From Variovorax boronicumulans NBRC 103145 (GTDB lineage Bacteria; Pseudomonadota; Gammaproteobacteria; Burkholderiales; Burkholderiaceae_C), in NCBI RefSeq assembly GCF_001591345.1, contig NZ_BCUS01000010.1:26251-90250 (forward strand): a stretch of 64,000 bases of DNA, given 5' to 3'. A program made the position numbers and the translations under genes. The notes below the pieces were generated by a model. It was not told where the DNA came from. It saw nothing but the letters and a program-made list of their open reading frames with translations, and ran no database searches. Positions 1-9,881 of the stretch are shown here, piece after piece; within the stretch, counting starts at the first letter, position 1, and each line of letters opens with the position of its first letter.

Positions 1-51
1 ATTCCGGGTTAACGCGGATGACCCCAGTCAGCGGCCATCCGCCTCGATTCC

Positions 52-3000
52 TTGATTTCCAACGCGCCCCCCGAGGCCCCATCGACCGTGACGCAGCCCG
101 CACCCCAAGCCCTTCCTGTCGTAACCATGTTCGAGGGCGGCAGCGCACTCAGCGACTTCCGTGCACGGCAGTTGCTGCCGAAGCTGCAGGCCATCGAGCC
201 GCGCATCGAGGGCATTTCGGCCCGTTTCGTGCACCTGGTGGTCACCGATGCGTCGCTGGGCGACGCCGACCGCGAGCGCTTTGCCGCGCTCCTGACCTAC
301 GGCGAGCCCTTCGAGGCCCCGGCCGCCAAGGCGAGCGCCTCGGTGGTCGTCACGCCCCGCCTGGGCACCGTGTCGCCCTGGGCCTCCAAGGCCACCGACA
401 TCGCCCACAACTGCGGCCTGGCGCTGCGCCGCGTCGAGCGCGTCACCCAGTACCACCTGAAACTCAAGGCGCCGCTGATCGGCAAGGCCCCCGTGCTCGA
501 AGGCGACGCCCTGGCCGCCGTGGCCGGCCCGCTGCACGACCGCATGACCGAATCGGTGCTCGCCGCGGTCGAGCAGGCGGCCAGCCTATTCAGCGAATTG
601 CCGGCCCAGCCGATGGCGCAGGTCGATGTGCAAACCGGTGGCCGTGCGGCCCTGGTGGCCGCCAACACCGGCTTCGGCTTGGCGCTGGCCGAGGACGAAA
701 TCGACTACCTCGTCGAAGCTTTCACCCGCCTGGGCCGCAACCCCAGCGACGTCGAACTGATGATGTTCGCGCAGGCCAACAGCGAGCACTGCCGCCACAA
801 GATCTTCAACGCCAATTTCACCATCGACGGCGTGGCCCAGCCGCAGAGCCTGTTCTCGATGATCCGCCACACCGAGAAGCAGAACCCGCAGCACACGGTG
901 ATCGCCTATGCGGACAACGCCTCGGTGATGGAAGGCGCGACCATCGAGCGTTTCATTCCGGCGAACGGCTCGCAGAGCTATCAAAAAGATAGCGCCCTGA
1001 GCCATGTGCTGATGAAAGTCGAGACGCACAACCACCCGACCGCCATTTCCCCGTTCCCCGGCGCCTCGACCGGCGCGGGCGGCGAGATCCGCGACGAAGG
1101 CGCCACGGGCCGCGGCTCCAAGCCCAAGGCGGGCCTGACCGGCTTCACCGTCTCCAAGCTCTGGCCGGAAGAGGGCCATTACGGCAAGCCCGAGCACATC
1201 GCCAGCCCGCTGCAGATCATGACCGAAGGCCCGCTGGGCGGCGCCGCGTTCAACAACGAATTCGGCCGTCCCAACCTGTTGGGCTACTTCCGCGAATACG
1301 AACAGGCCGTGACGAGCGACCTCGACACCGTGCAGCGCGGCTACCACAAGCCCATCATGATCGCGGGCGGCCTGGGCAGCATCGACGCCACGCAGACCAA
1401 GAAGATCCTGTTCCCGGCCGGTTCGCTGCTGATCCAGCTCGGCGGCCCCGGCATGCGCATCGGCATGGGCGGCAGCGCCGCCAGCTCGATGGCGACCGGC
1501 GCCAATGCGGCCGAGCTCGACTTCGACTCGGTGCAGCGCGGCAACCCCGAAATCGAACGCCGCGCGCAGGAGGTCATCAACCACTGCTGGCAGCAGGGCG
1601 CGGCCAACCCGATCCTGGCGATCCACGACGTGGGCGCCGGCGGCCTGAGCAATGCCTTCCCCGAACTGACCAACGACGCCGGCCGTGGCGCGCGCTTCGA
1701 CCTGCGAGCGGTGCCGCTCGAAGAGTCGGGCATGGCGCCCAAGGAAATCTGGTGCAACGAAAGCCAGGAGCGCTACGTGCTGGCCATCGCGCCCGAATCG
1801 CTCGAACAGTTCAAGGCCTTCTGCGAGCGCGAGCGCTGCCCGTTCTCGGTGGTCGGCGTGGCGACCGAAGAACGCCAGCTGCTGGTGGCCGACGAAGGCG
1901 CGGCCGTGCAACCTGTCGACATGCCGATGGACGTGCTGCTGGGCAAGCCGCCCAAGATGCACCGCGACGTGAAGACCGTCGCCCGCAGCTTCAAGCCCCT
2001 CGACCTCACGGGCGTCGACCTGCAGAAGGCCGCCATCGACGTGCTCGCACACCCGACCGTGGCCTCCAAGCGCTTCCTCATCACCATTGGCGACCGCAGC
2101 GTGGGCGGCCTGACGCATCGCGACCAGATGGTCGGCCCGTGGCAGGTGCCCGTGGCCGATTGCGCCGTGACGCTGGCCGACTACAAGGGCTTTGCTGGCG
2201 AAGCGATGAGCATGGGCGAGCGCACGCCGCTGGCCGCGCTCGACGCGCCGGCCTCGGGCCGCATGGCCGTGGCCGAGGCCATCACCAACCTGCTGGCCGC
2301 GCCGATCGAACTCTCGCGCGTCAAGCTGTCCGCCAACTGGATGGCAGCCTGCGGCGAGCCCGGCGAAGACGCCGCGCTGTACGAAACCGTCAAGGCCGTG
2401 GGCCTGGAGCTGTGCCCGGCGCTGGGCGTGTCGATTCCGGTCGGCAAGGATTCGCTGTCGATGCGCACGCAGTGGAAGGACAACGGCGAAGCCAAGAAGG
2501 TCACGTCGCCGGTCAGCCTGATCGTCACCGCCTTCGCCTCGCTGGCCGACGTGCGCGGGACGCTCACGCCGCAGCTCGACGCCACCGAAGACGACACCAC
2601 GCTGGTGCTTATCGACCTCGGCCGTGGCCAGCACCGCATGGCCGGCAGCATCCTGTCGCAGACGCTGAATCAGAGCGGCGATACCGTGCCCGACCTCGAC
2701 GACCCGGCGCAACTCGTCGCGCTGGTCAACGCCGTGAACGCGCTGCGCGCCGACGGCAAGATCCTCGCGATGCACGACCGCAGCGACGGCGGCCTGTTCG
2801 CCACCGCCTGCGAAATGGCCTTTGCCGGCCATGTCGGCGTGGCGCTGAACGTCGACATGCTGGTCACCGAAGGCGACGGCATTTCGGACAGCCGCATGGA
2901 AACCGGCGACGCCAAGAACTGGGCGCAGCAGGTCAGCGCGCGCCGCGAAGAGCTCACGCTCAAGGCGCTGTTCAACGAAGAGCTGGGCATGGTGCTGCAG

Positions 3001-4095
3001 GTGCGCACGGCCGAGCGCAACGACGTCATGCAGGTGCTGCGCGCCCATGGCCTGAGCACGCACAGCCACTTCGTCGGCAAGACGCGTCCCGCCAGCTCCA
3101 CCATGGATGCGGGCAAGGGCAAGCTCGAAGTCTGGCGCGATGCCAAGTCGGTGTTCAGCGCCTCGCTGCACGACCTGCACCAGGTCTGGGATTCGGTCAG
3201 CTGGAAGATCGCCCGCGAGCGCGACAACCCGGCCTGCGCCGATGCCGAGCACGCCGCCGCCGGCGTGCCGAACGACCCGGGCATGCATGTGTTCCTTCCG
3301 AACGCGCCGGTGGCACCGGCCATCCTGCAGTCGCGCCCCAAGGTCGCGATCCTGCGCGAGCAGGGCGTCAACTCGCACGTCGAGATGGCCTATGCCTTCA
3401 CCGAGGCCGGCTTCGAGGCCTTCGACGTCCACATGACCGACCTGCAGACGGGCAGGGCGGACCTGGCCGCGTTCAAGGGCGTGGTCGCCTGCGGCGGCTT
3501 CAGCTACGGCGACACGCTGGGTGCCGGCATCGGCTGGGCGCGCAGCATCACCTTCAACCCGAAGCTGGCCGAGCAGTTCAAGACCTTCTTCGGCCGCGCC
3601 GACACCTTCGGCCTGGGCGTGTGCAACGGCTGCCAGATGTTTGCCGAGCTGGCCGACATCATCCCGGGCGCCGAGGCCTGGCCGCGCTTCACCACCAACC
3701 AGAGCGAGCGTTTCGAGGCGCGCCTGTCGATGGTCGAGGTGCTCGAGTCGCCGAGCATCTTCTTCGCGGGCATGGCCGGCAGCCGCCTGCCGATCGCGGT
3801 GGCGCACGGCGAGGGCTACGCCAACTTCAAGCACCGTGGCGACGCGGCCAAGGCCATCGGCGCGATGCGCTTCGTGGACAACCACGGCCAGCCGACCGAG
3901 CAGTACCCGTTCAACCCGAACGGCAGCGCCGGCGGTCTGACCTCGGTCACCACGCCGGACGGCCGCTTCACGGCCGTGATGCCGCACCCGGAGCGCGTGT
4001 TCCGCAACATCCAGATGAGCTGGACCTCGGGCGACAAGAGCGAACTGAGCCCGTGGATGCAGATCTGGCGCAACGCGCGCAAGTGGGTGGGTTGA
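52..4095 (+). CDS. purL: Phosphoribosylformylglycinamidine synthase (large, single-chain PurL)
   Basis: Converts formylglycinamide ribonucleotide, glutamine and ATP to formylglycinamidine ribonucleotide in the cytoplasmic purine pathway. The 1347 aa length fits the fused proteobacterial form: N-terminal PurS-like part, two AIRS-type synthetase halves ([14 protein letters not shown] near residue 320) and a C-terminal class I glutaminase. The glutaminase has its nucleophile in [11 protein letters not shown] (Cys1191) and a late MPHPER motif. The start is uncertain: TTG at 52 gives the longest frame, GTG at 88 has a GAGG 11 nt upstream, and the conserved core ([16 protein letters not shown]) begins at the ATG at 127. 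The gene stands alone and ends at a strong bidirectional hairpin. A short palindrome with an A5 centre sits in its coding sequence at 977-993. Confidence 0.97.
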   Translation: MISNAPPEAPSTVTQPAPQALPVVTMFEGGSALSDFRARQLLPKLQAIEPRIEGISARFVHLVVTDASLGDADRERFAALLTYGEPFEAPAAKASASVVVTPRLGTVSPWASKATDIAHNCGLALRRVERVTQYHLKLKAPLIGKAPVLEGDALAAVAGPLHDRMTESVLAAVEQAASLFSELPAQPMAQVDVQTGGRAALVAANTGFGLALAEDEIDYLVEAFTRLGRNPSDVELMMFAQANSEHCRHKIFNANFTIDGVAQPQSLFSMIRHTEKQNPQHTVIAYADNASVMEGATIERFIPANGSQSYQKDSALSHVLMKVETHNHPTAISPFPGASTGAGGEIRDEGATGRGSKPKAGLTGFTVSKLWPEEGHYGKPEHIASPLQIMTEGPLGGAAFNNEFGRPNLLGYFREYEQAVTSDLDTVQRGYHKPIMIAGGLGSIDATQTKKILFPAGSLLIQLGGPGMRIGMGGSAASSMATGANAAELDFDSVQRGNPEIERRAQEVINHCWQQGAANPILAIHDVGAGGLSNAFPELTNDAGRGARFDLRAVPLEESGMAPKEIWCNESQERYVLAIAPESLEQFKAFCERERCPFSVVGVATEERQLLVADEGAAVQPVDMPMDVLLGKPPKMHRDVKTVARSFKPLDLTGVDLQKAAIDVLAHPTVASKRFLITIGDRSVGGLTHRDQMVGPWQVPVADCAVTLADYKGFAGEAMSMGERTPLAALDAPASGRMAVAEAITNLLAAPIELSRVKLSANWMAACGEPGEDAALYETVKAVGLELCPALGVSIPVGKDSLSMRTQWKDNGEAKKVTSPVSLIVTAFASLADVRGTLTPQLDATEDDTTLVLIDLGRGQHRMAGSILSQTLNQSGDTVPDLDDPAQLVALVNAVNALRADGKILAMHDRSDGGLFATACEMAFAGHVGVALNVDMLVTEGDGISDSRMETGDAKNWAQQVSARREELTLKALFNEELGMVLQVRTAERNDVMQVLRAHGLSTHSHFVGKTRPASSTMDAGKGKLEVWRDAKSVFSASLHDLHQVWDSVSWKIARERDNPACADAEHAAAGVPNDPGMHVFLPNAPVAPAILQSRPKVAILREQGVNSHVEMAYAFTEAGFEAFDVHMTDLQTGRADLAAFKGVVACGGFSYGDTLGAGIGWARSITFNPKLAEQFKTFFGRADTFGLGVCNGCQMFAELADIIPGAEAWPRFTTNQSERFEARLSMVEVLESPSIFFAGMAGSRLPIAVAHGEGYANFKHRGDAAKAIGAMRFVDNHGQPTEQYPFNPNGSAGGLTSVTTPDGRFTAVMPHPERVFRNIQMSWTSGDKSELSPWMQIWRNARKWVG
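977..993. repeat. Intragenic micro-palindrome with A5 centre in purL
   Basis: GCTATC, then five A, then GATAGC: a perfect 6-bp inverted repeat in an AT-rich patch of otherwise GC-rich coding DNA. It lies in a variable stretch just before the conserved MKVETHNHP motif. A related element, GCTCTG-A5-GAGAGC, lies in selO at 10527-10543. I associate such elements with Comamonadaceae genomes (recollection, not searched). Confidence 0.5.
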
Positions 4096-4138
4096 TCGGG
4101 CGACGTCGGGCCGCGCAGGCGACCTGACGACGGCCAAC

Positions 4139-4178
4139 GAAAAATGCCCTCCAGGCTCGGGTCTGGAGGGCATTTTTC
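4139..4178. terminator. Bidirectional intrinsic terminator between purL and the GntR gene
   Basis: A 16-bp perfect inverted repeat (arms 4139-4154 and 4163-4178) with an 8-nt loop. The arms are flanked by A5 and T5 runs, so the hairpin carries a U-tract on both strands. It serves the convergent purL and GntR genes. Confidence 0.9.
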
Positions 4179-4209
4179 ATGGGGGTCGATGCGCCTGAGG
4201 CGCCAGCAA

Positions 4210-4893
4210 TCAGCGCTGGCTGTTCAGCATCGACGCCTTGAACGACAGCACATGCGTCTTCGCCGCTTCGGCCGCTGCGTCGGCGTCGTGCCGCTGCAGC
4301 GTGGCGACGATGGTGCGGTGCTCTTCGATCACCTCGGCCAGATGCCCCTCGGCGGCCAGTGAGATCGCCCAGAAGCGCTGCGAGCGCGCGTGCAGCACGC
4401 TCAGGATGTCCTGCAGCATCGCGTTGCGCGCCGCCGCCGCGATCTTTTCGTGGAAGAGGCGGTCCAGGTTCATCACCGACATCGCATCGCGCCGCTGCGC
4501 AGCCGCTTCGAACTGCTCGGCGATGGCCTGCAGCTCGGCCAGTTCGGTTTCCGTGATGGCCGCCGCGGCTAGGCGCATGCACAGCACCTCGTTCACCAGC
4601 CGGACCTCGATGAGTTCCAGCGCGTCGTTGATCGACAGTGGCGAAGCCATAGCGCCCTTGCGCGGAATGATGCGGACCAGGCCCTCGGCCGACAGGCGGT
4701 GCAGCGCCTGGTTCACCGGCGTGCGGCCCACGCCCAGCCGCTCCATCACCTGGGCGGTGTTGAGGTACTCCCCGGGCTTGTAGGCCAGGGTCACCAGGGC
4801 TTCCTTCAGGCGCAGGTAGGCGGTTTCGTTGAGGGAGATGGCTGCTTCGGGCCGCCGGACGGGGGCTTTGCGGGCGGGCGTGGCTGCGTTCAT
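4210..4893 (-). CDS. GntR-family transcriptional regulator (FCD type)
   Basis: This 227 aa regulator has an N-terminal winged helix-turn-helix at about residues 25-85 (the recognition part reads MERLGVGRTPVNQALHRL) and an all-helical FCD ligand-binding domain at about 95-220. It is divergent from the DUF2848/amidase/binding-protein operon and is probably its regulator. The 123-bp spacer contains a promoter and two inverted repeats that are natural candidate operators. FCD proteins usually bind small carboxylates and repress without their ligand. The effector here is unknown, though an organic acid or amide fits the neighbours. The gene ends convergently with purL at the shared terminator. Confidence 0.9.
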   Translation of the reverse strand: MNAATPARKAPVRRPEAAISLNETAYLRLKEALVTLAYKPGEYLNTAQVMERLGVGRTPVNQALHRLSAEGLVRIIPRKGAMASPLSINDALELIEVRLVNEVLCMRLAAAAITETELAELQAIAEQFEAAAQRRDAMSVMNLDRLFHEKIAAAARNAMLQDILSVLHARSQRFWAISLAAEGHLAEVIEEHRTIVATLQRHDADAAAEAAKTHVLSFKASMLNSQR

Positions 4894-4946
4894 CGGGGCG
4901 GGAGGGTCATGGTGGAGTTCCCCGATGGTACCTGCGGGAAATCCCT

Positions 4947-4975
4947 TTGAAGTTTCTGTGGACTCACTGTAATAT
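4947..4975 (+). promoter_or_regulatory. Sigma-70 promoter of the DUF2848-amidase operon
   Basis: TTGAAG (4947-4952), a 17-nt spacer and TAATAT (4970-4975) read towards the gene starting at 5017. Transcription would start near 4982, inside the adjacent palindrome. Confidence 0.65.
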
Positions 4976-5001
4976 CGTTGTGAAATTTCACTGAAACTTC
5001 A
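4948..5001. promoter_or_regulatory. Candidate GntR operator palindromes
   Basis: GTGAAATTTCAC (4980-4991) is a perfect 12-bp palindrome over the predicted transcription start. Around it, TGAAGTTTC (4948-4956, overlapping the -35 box) and GAAACTTCA (4993-5001) form a perfect 9-bp inverted repeat. The position between divergent genes suggests binding by the GntR protein at 4210-4893. This assignment is inference. Confidence 0.5.
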
Positions 5002-5016
5002 ATCGAGCTGCCACCC

Positions 5017-5703
5017 ATGAAACTGTCTTTCGAACTTCCCGAGGGAAGTGCCCCGTCAACGCTGAGCTTCGAAGCCCGGCACCTCGTGATTGCCGGCTGG
5101 ACCGGGCGCGACACCGCCGCCATCGAGCACCACATCGAGGAACTCGCCGAGCTGGGCGTGCCCGCGCCCAGCACCGTGCCGCTGTTCTACCGGGTGGCCA
5201 CCCAGCAGCTGAGCCAGGCCGACGTCGTGCAGGTGGTGGGGGCCGACACCTCGGGCGAGGTCGAGCCACTGCTGTTCCTGCACGGGGGCGAGTTCTTCGT
5301 CTCGATCGGCTCGGACCACACCGACCGCGCGCTGGAAGCGCACAGCGTGGCGCTGTCCAAGCAGATCTGCGTGAAACCCGTGGCGCGCAGCGCCTGGCGG
5401 CTGGCCGACGTGCAGGAGCGCTGGGACACGCTGGTGCTGCGCTCGTGGATCGAGGAGGGCGGTGAATGGCGCCTCTACCAGGAAGGCACGCTGGCCGCGC
5501 TGCGCCCGCCGGCCGACCTGCTGGCGCGCTGCGCCGCAGCCGACGGCGAACCGGCCGACGGTTTCGCGATGACCTGCGGCACGGTCGGCGCCATCGGCGG
5601 CATCCGCCCGGCCGCGCGCTTTCGCATGGAACTGGTGGACGAGCACACCGGCCGCCGCATTACGCACGAGTACCGCGCGGTCTCGCTGCCGATCGTCGCC
5701 TGA
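5017..5703 (+). CDS. DUF2848 family protein
   Basis: This 228 aa soluble protein, with no signal peptide or membrane segment, matches my recollection of the DUF2848 family. That family has no established biochemical role and often sits beside amidases and Bug-type binding proteins. Conserved-looking parts are the VGSDHTD-like stretch (SIGSDHTDRALEAHSV, about residues 97-112) and a C-terminal beta-rich segment. It is the first gene of a three-gene operon, 16 nt ahead of the amidase gene, behind a recognisable promoter. The SDHTDR stretch and position suggest an enzyme acting on the same substrate as the amidase. That is inference only. Confidence 0.85.
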   Translation: MKLSFELPEGSAPSTLSFEARHLVIAGWTGRDTAAIEHHIEELAELGVPAPSTVPLFYRVATQQLSQADVVQVVGADTSGEVEPLLFLHGGEFFVSIGSDHTDRALEAHSVALSKQICVKPVARSAWRLADVQERWDTLVLRSWIEEGGEWRLYQEGTLAALRPPADLLARCAAADGEPADGFAMTCGTVGAIGGIRPAARFRMELVDEHTGRRITHEYRAVSLPIVA

Positions 5704-5719
5704 CGCACGAGGACCGCAC

Positions 5720-7078
5720 ATGCCCGCCGCGATCTCCCTCGAAGCCGCCCGCGCCGACCTGGCCGCAGGCCGCACCACTTCCGCCGCGCTGACCGCCTCG
5801 GCGCTGCAACGCATCGCCGATCCCGCCGGCGAAGGCACGCGCACCTTCACGCGCATGCTGGCGGACCGCGCCCAGCACCTGGCGCGCGCCTCCGACAGCC
5901 TGCGCCAAGCCGGCGTCGTGCGCTCGCCGCTCGAAGGCCTGTCGGTCTCGGTCAAGGACCTGTTCGACGTGGCCGGCGAAACGACGACCGCCGGCTCCGT
6001 CGTGCTGCGCGATGCACCGCCCGCCGCGCACGACGCCGAGGCCGTGCGGCGCCTGCTGGCGGCCGGCGCGGTGCTGGTCGGCAAGACCAACATGACCGAG
6101 TTCGCGTACTCCGGCCTCGGCCTCAACCCGCACTACGGGACACCGGCCAATCCGTGGCAGCGCAGCGAGCGGCGCATTCCCGGCGGCTCGTCCTCGGGTG
6201 CGGCGGTTGCGGTCGCCGACGGCATGTGCGTCGCGAGCGTCGGCAGCGACACGGGCGGCTCGGCGCGCATTCCGGCGGCGCTGTGCGGCATCACCGGTTT
6301 CAAGCCGACGGCGCGCCGCATGCCCGGCACCGGGCTCGTGCCGCTGTCGCACAGCCTCGATGCGGTCGGTGTGATGGCGCTCGACGTGGCCGGCTGCGCG
6401 GCGATGGATGCGGTGCTGTCCGGCGTGTCCGAGGCGCCCCGTGCGCAGCACCTGCGCCAGGCCCGCTTCGCGGTGCCGACCACCTTGGTGCAGGACGGCA
6501 TGGACGCGCACGTCGCCGCCACGTTCCAACGCGCGCTGCAGCGTCTCTCGGCCGCCGGCGCGCAGCTGGTCGAGCTGGCGGTGCCCGAGTTCGACGAGCT
6601 CGCGGCCATCAATGCCGCAGGCGGCTTCAGCGCCGCCGAGTCATGGGCGTGGCACGCCGAACTGATCGAGCGCAGCGGCAGCGGCTACGACCCGCGCGTG
6701 CTCAGCCGCATCCTGCGCGGCAAGGGCTTCACGGCGCGCGCCTACCTCGCACTGCAGGCGCAGCGGGCCGACTGGCAACTTCGCGTGGCCGCGCGCCTGG
6801 GCGAGTTCGATGGCTGGCTCATGCCGACCGTGCCGCTGGTGGCGCCGCGCATCGAGGCGCTCGAAGCCGACGAGGCGCAGTACGTCGCCGTCAACGCCGC
6901 GATGCTGCGCAACCCCTCCATCGTCAACTTCATGGACGGCTGCGCCATCTCCTTGCCCTGCCACGCGGCCGGCGAAGCGCCCGTGGGCCTGAGCCTTGCT
7001 GGCCTGCCGATGCGCGACGCCGCGCTGCTCGCGTGGGCCGCCGACATCGAACGCACCCTGCGCGCCACCGCCGATTGA
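5720..7078 (+). CDS. Amidase (amidase signature family)
   Basis: This 452 aa enzyme of the amidase signature superfamily hydrolyses an amide to an acid and ammonia. The Ser-cisSer-Lys machinery is visible: Lys in VSVKDLFDVAG (about residue 78), the Gly/Ser-rich stretch IPGGSSSGAAVAVA (about 153-166) and the nucleophile region SDTGGSARIPAA (about 175-186). It lies between the DUF2848 gene and a solute-binding protein gene, 16 nt after the former, so import and hydrolysis of an amide or carbamate-like compound is plausible. The substrate cannot be read from the sequence, since GatA, allophanate hydrolase and aryl amidases share this core. There is no GatB or GatC partner nearby, which argues against tRNA amidation. 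Confidence 0.92.
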   Translation: MPAAISLEAARADLAAGRTTSAALTASALQRIADPAGEGTRTFTRMLADRAQHLARASDSLRQAGVVRSPLEGLSVSVKDLFDVAGETTTAGSVVLRDAPPAAHDAEAVRRLLAAGAVLVGKTNMTEFAYSGLGLNPHYGTPANPWQRSERRIPGGSSSGAAVAVADGMCVASVGSDTGGSARIPAALCGITGFKPTARRMPGTGLVPLSHSLDAVGVMALDVAGCAAMDAVLSGVSEAPRAQHLRQARFAVPTTLVQDGMDAHVAATFQRALQRLSAAGAQLVELAVPEFDELAAINAAGGFSAAESWAWHAELIERSGSGYDPRVLSRILRGKGFTARAYLALQAQRADWQLRVAARLGEFDGWLMPTVPLVAPRIEALEADEAQYVAVNAAMLRNPSIVNFMDGCAISLPCHAAGEAPVGLSLAGLPMRDAALLAWAADIERTLRATAD

Positions 7079-7115
7079 CCCGTCTGCCCACCCTCAAGAA
7101 ACTCCGGAGAACCTC

Positions 7116-8102
7116 ATGACCCAGCGCTTCCGTTTCCCGCTCGCCTCGTTCGCGTGCTTTGCCGCCGGCCTGGCGTGCATCGTCCCCGTCGCCCACGCGC
7201 AGGATGCCTATCCGTCCAAGCCGATCCGCATGGTCGTGCCGTTCCCACCGGGCGGCAGCATCGACATGACGGCGCGCCTGGTCGGCCAGAAGCTCTCGAC
7301 GGCGCTGGGCCAGCCCGTGCTGGTGGACAACCGTCCCGGCGCCAGCGGCAACATCGGCATGGACTACGTCGCCAAGGCCCCCAAGGACGGCTACACCTTG
7401 CTGATGTTGCACACCGGCCTGGCTTCCAATGGGCACATGTTCGCGAAGCTGCCCTACGACCCGATCAAGGATCTGGCACCCGTGATCCGTGTGGCCGACC
7501 AGCCCAACGTGCTCATCATGAATCCCAAGTGGACGTTCAAGAACGTCGGCGAGCTGGTGGCCTATGCCAAGGCCAACCCCGGCAAGCTCAGCGTCGGCAC
7601 CTCGGGCGTGGGCGGCCCGCAGGACGTGGCCGCGCGCCGCTTCATGAAGATGACCGGCACCGATCTGCTCAACGTGGCCTACAAGGGCGGGGCGCCCGCG
7701 CTGTCCGACCTCGTCGGCGGGCAGATCGACATGATGTTCGAAACCTCGCCGACCGCCGTGCCCTATGCCAAGAGCGGCAAGCTGAAGGCGCTGGCGGTCA
7801 CGGGCGACAAGCGCGTTTCGACCTTGCCCGACGTGCCGACGGTGGCCGAGTCCGGCGTGCCGGGCTACCGCTTCATGGGCTGGGTCGGCCTGGTGGCGCC
7901 GGCCGGAACGCCCGCACCGGTCATCGCCAAGCTCAACGAGCAGGTGCAGGCGCTGCTCAAGAACGCCGACACGCAAAAGCAGTTCACCGACCTCAGCCTC
8001 GAGGTCATCGGCGGCTCGGCGCCAGACTTCACGAGCTTTGTGCGCAAGGAGTCGAACGACTACGCCCGCTTCGTGAAAGACTTCAACATCACGCCGCAAT
8101 GA
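7116..8102 (+). CDS. Bug/TctC-type tripartite tricarboxylate transporter substrate-binding protein
   Basis: This 328 aa periplasmic binding protein has an N-terminal signal peptide (hydrophobic core after MTQRFRFPLAS, cleavage near VAHAQD). It carries the family landmarks YPSKPIRMVVPFPPGGSID and GQPVLVDNRPGASGNIG. The start at 7116 has GGAGA 5 nt upstream, and earlier in-frame starts lie inside the amidase gene. Family members usually bind carboxylates. No TctA or TctB membrane genes are in the window, which is common for these orphan proteins. It closes the DUF2848-amidase operon and is followed at once by a terminator. A paralogue is at 48949-49926. Confidence 0.93.
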   Translation: MTQRFRFPLASFACFAAGLACIVPVAHAQDAYPSKPIRMVVPFPPGGSIDMTARLVGQKLSTALGQPVLVDNRPGASGNIGMDYVAKAPKDGYTLLMLHTGLASNGHMFAKLPYDPIKDLAPVIRVADQPNVLIMNPKWTFKNVGELVAYAKANPGKLSVGTSGVGGPQDVAARRFMKMTGTDLLNVAYKGGAPALSDLVGGQIDMMFETSPTAVPYAKSGKLKALAVTGDKRVSTLPDVPTVAESGVPGYRFMGWVGLVAPAGTPAPVIAKLNEQVQALLKNADTQKQFTDLSLEVIGGSAPDFTSFVRKESNDYARFVKDFNITPQ

Positions 8103-8131
8103 AAAAAGCCCCGCGACTGCGGGGCTTTTTT
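8102..8131. terminator. Bidirectional terminator between binding protein and parvulin genes
   Basis: A6 followed by GCCCCGC, a 4-nt loop, GCGGGGC and T6: a perfect 13-bp stem. It begins in the last base of the upstream stop codon and has U-tracts on both strands for the two convergent genes. Confidence 0.92.
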
Positions 8132-8151
8132 TGGGGCGATGGGCCGAAGGC

Positions 8152-8937
8152 TTACTCGACCTTGGCCTTCGCGCGCAGGTCTTCCTGGTACTTCTGCAGG
8201 CGCTGCTGCTGCAGCTGCTGCGTGATCTGCGGCTTCACTTCTTCCAGCTTCGGCAGTTGGGCCTGGCGGATGTCGTCGACGCGGATGATGTGATAGCCGA
8301 ACTGGGTCTTGACCGGGGCAGGGGTGGTTTCGCCCTTCTTGAGCTTGATCATCGCTTCCGAGAACTCGGGCACGAAGCTGGCGGGGTTGGCCCAGTCGAG
8401 GTCGCCGCCATTGGCGCCCGATCCCGGGTCCTTGCTCTGCTTCTTGGCGATGTCTTCGAACTTGGCGCCCTTCTTCAGGTCGGCCATGATCTTCTTGGCC
8501 TGGTCTTCGGTCTCGACCAGGATGTGGCGGGCCTTGAATTCCTTGCCGCCGTTGGCTGCCACGAACTTGTCGTACTCGGCCTTCACGTCGGCGTCGGACA
8601 CCGCGTTGGTCTTGCGGTAGTTCTCGAACAGCGCGCGGATCAGGATGGCCTGGCGGGCGAGTTCGAGCTGGTTCTTGTAGTCCTCGGTGGCGTCCAGGCC
8701 TTGCTTTTGCGCTTCCTGCATGAACACTTCGCGCGCCACGATTTCCTCGCGCAGCTGACTTTGCATCTCGGGCGTCACCGGGCGGCCGGCGGCAGCCAGC
8801 TGCTGGGCCAGGACGTCCATGCGGGCCTTGGGCACCGGCTTGCCGTTGACGATGGCTGCGTTCTGCGCCAGGGCCGACAGGGGGAGTGCACCGATCAGCG
8901 CTGCGGCCGCAACGGCCTGCAAGATGTGTTTTTTCAT
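8152..8937 (-). CDS. Parvulin-type peptidyl-prolyl cis-trans isomerase, periplasmic
   Basis: This 261 aa foldase is exported by a signal peptide (MKKHILQAVAAAALIGALPLSALA, cleaved before QNAAIVNG). An N-terminal SurA/PrsA-like helical region at about 25-130 precedes one PpiC domain at about 135-230. The domain shows the usual KARHILVETEDQA, GGDLDWANPASFVPEFSEA and FGYHIIRVDD motifs, and a Gln/Lys-rich tail follows. It should assist outer-membrane or secreted protein folding. It lies 129 nt after bolA on the same strand, so it may be the last gene of the selO-msrB-yciB-bolA operon or have its own promoter. No clear promoter was seen in that gap. Confidence 0.93.
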   Translation of the reverse strand: MKKHILQAVAAAALIGALPLSALAQNAAIVNGKPVPKARMDVLAQQLAAAGRPVTPEMQSQLREEIVAREVFMQEAQKQGLDATEDYKNQLELARQAILIRALFENYRKTNAVSDADVKAEYDKFVAANGGKEFKARHILVETEDQAKKIMADLKKGAKFEDIAKKQSKDPGSGANGGDLDWANPASFVPEFSEAMIKLKKGETTPAPVKTQFGYHIIRVDDIRQAQLPKLEEVKPQITQQLQQQRLQKYQEDLRAKAKVE

Positions 8938-9066
8938 GAAATGAATATCAGGCTGGAGAGGAAATGCGCGTGTAGGAAAAGGCGCGGGAAAGAAAGCAGG
9001 AATCAGGAGAAAAGAAGGAGAGGGTGGGCGGCCGCGGCGAACGCGGCAAGCAACCGATTGGACGAC

Positions 9067-9345
9067 TCAGAGCACCTCGATGGCGATGGCGTGCAGACCC
9101 TGTGCGATAAAAACTTGGAGGGCATCATACACAAGCCGATGCCGCGCCACGCGGGGCTTTCCGTCGAACAGCGGGGAGGCGATGCGCACCCGGAAATGCG
9201 TGCCGTAGCCCTCGGCGTTGGCACCCGCATGGCCCGCATGGGCGGCGCTTTCGTCGATCACTTCGAGTTGCGTGGGCGAAAGCGATGCGCGCAGCGCCGC
9301 CTCGAGCGCGGCCACGGTGGGCAGGGGGATGGTGGTGGTGGTCAT
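9067..9345 (-). CDS. bolA: BolA family protein
   Basis: This 92 aa protein of the BolA family binds monothiol glutaredoxins and takes part in iron-sulfur and redox regulation. The sequence has the BolA core: an N-terminal helix ([19 protein letters not shown]), a loop with His residues (AAHAGHAG), a beta hairpin ([28 protein letters not shown]) and a final helix. The ATG overlaps the yciB stop codon by 4 nt, which fixes the start and implies translational coupling. The His in the AGHAG loop is where BolA proteins ligate shared clusters (family knowledge). Placement behind msrB and selO is consistent with a redox-linked operon. Confidence 0.9.
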   Translation of the reverse strand: MTTTTIPLPTVAALEAALRASLSPTQLEVIDESAAHAGHAGANAEGYGTHFRVRIASPLFDGKPRVARHRLVYDALQVFIAQGLHAIAIEVL

Positions 9346-9881
9346 GCGGTCGGCTTGTCTTCCTTGAGGTGCGGCGCGATGTACAGGCCCTGCGCCACCA
9401 GGAAGACGATCGGGAACACGTAGCCCCAGAGCTTGAAGTTGACCCAGGCCTCGGTCGTGAAGTACGCCGCCACGTAGCCGTTGATGAGCGCCATGAACAG
9501 GCAATAGCCGATCCACGCCACGTTGAGCCGGCCCCAGATGCGCTCGGGCAACTCGAGCTGCGCGCCCAGCAGCATCTTGAGGAAGTTCTTCTTCAGCGCC
9601 CACAGGGCCACGGCCAGCGCGACGGCCATGGCGCCGTACAGCACCGTCGGCTTCCACTTGATGAAGCGGTCGTCGTGCAGCACCAGCGTGAGCGTGCCGA
9701 ACAGCAGGATCAGCACCAGCGTGGCCTTCTGCATCGCCTGCAGCTTGCGTTCCATGGCGTAGATGACGGCCATCTGCACCACGGTGGCGGCCATCAGCAC
9801 GCCGGTGGCGGTGTAGATGTCGGCGAACTTGTAGGCGCCGAAGAACAGCAGGATCGGAAAGAAGTCGAGGAGCAGTTTCAT
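9342..9881 (-). CDS. yciB: Inner-membrane septation protein A (YciB/IspZ family)
   Basis: This 179 aa polytopic protein has about five hydrophobic segments, starting with [20 protein letters not shown], a recognisable YciB opening. Later landmarks are [16 protein letters not shown] and the C-terminal [20 protein letters not shown]. The family sits in the inner membrane and has been linked to cell-envelope and septum synthesis. It lies between msrB and bolA with 4-nt overlaps at both ends (9878-9881 and 9342-9345). The yciB-bolA pairing is common in beta-proteobacteria, in my recollection. Confidence 0.92.
   Translation of the reverse strand: MKLLLDFFPILLFFGAYKFADIYTATGVLMAATVVQMAVIYAMERKLQAMQKATLVLILLFGTLTLVLHDDRFIKWKPTVLYGAMAVALAVALWALKKNFLKMLLGAQLELPERIWGRLNVAWIGYCLFMALINGYVAAYFTTEAWVNFKLWGYVFPIVFLVAQGLYIAPHLKEDKPTA

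Noticed and set aside
586..4173. A 1195-codon open frame antisense to purL, and similar long antisense frames elsewhere (for example 22524-24608 and 25519-27891)
   Set aside because: These are the usual open shadows of high-GC coding DNA. The translations are Arg/His/Ala/Gly-rich without motifs, while the opposite strand encodes clear enzymes.
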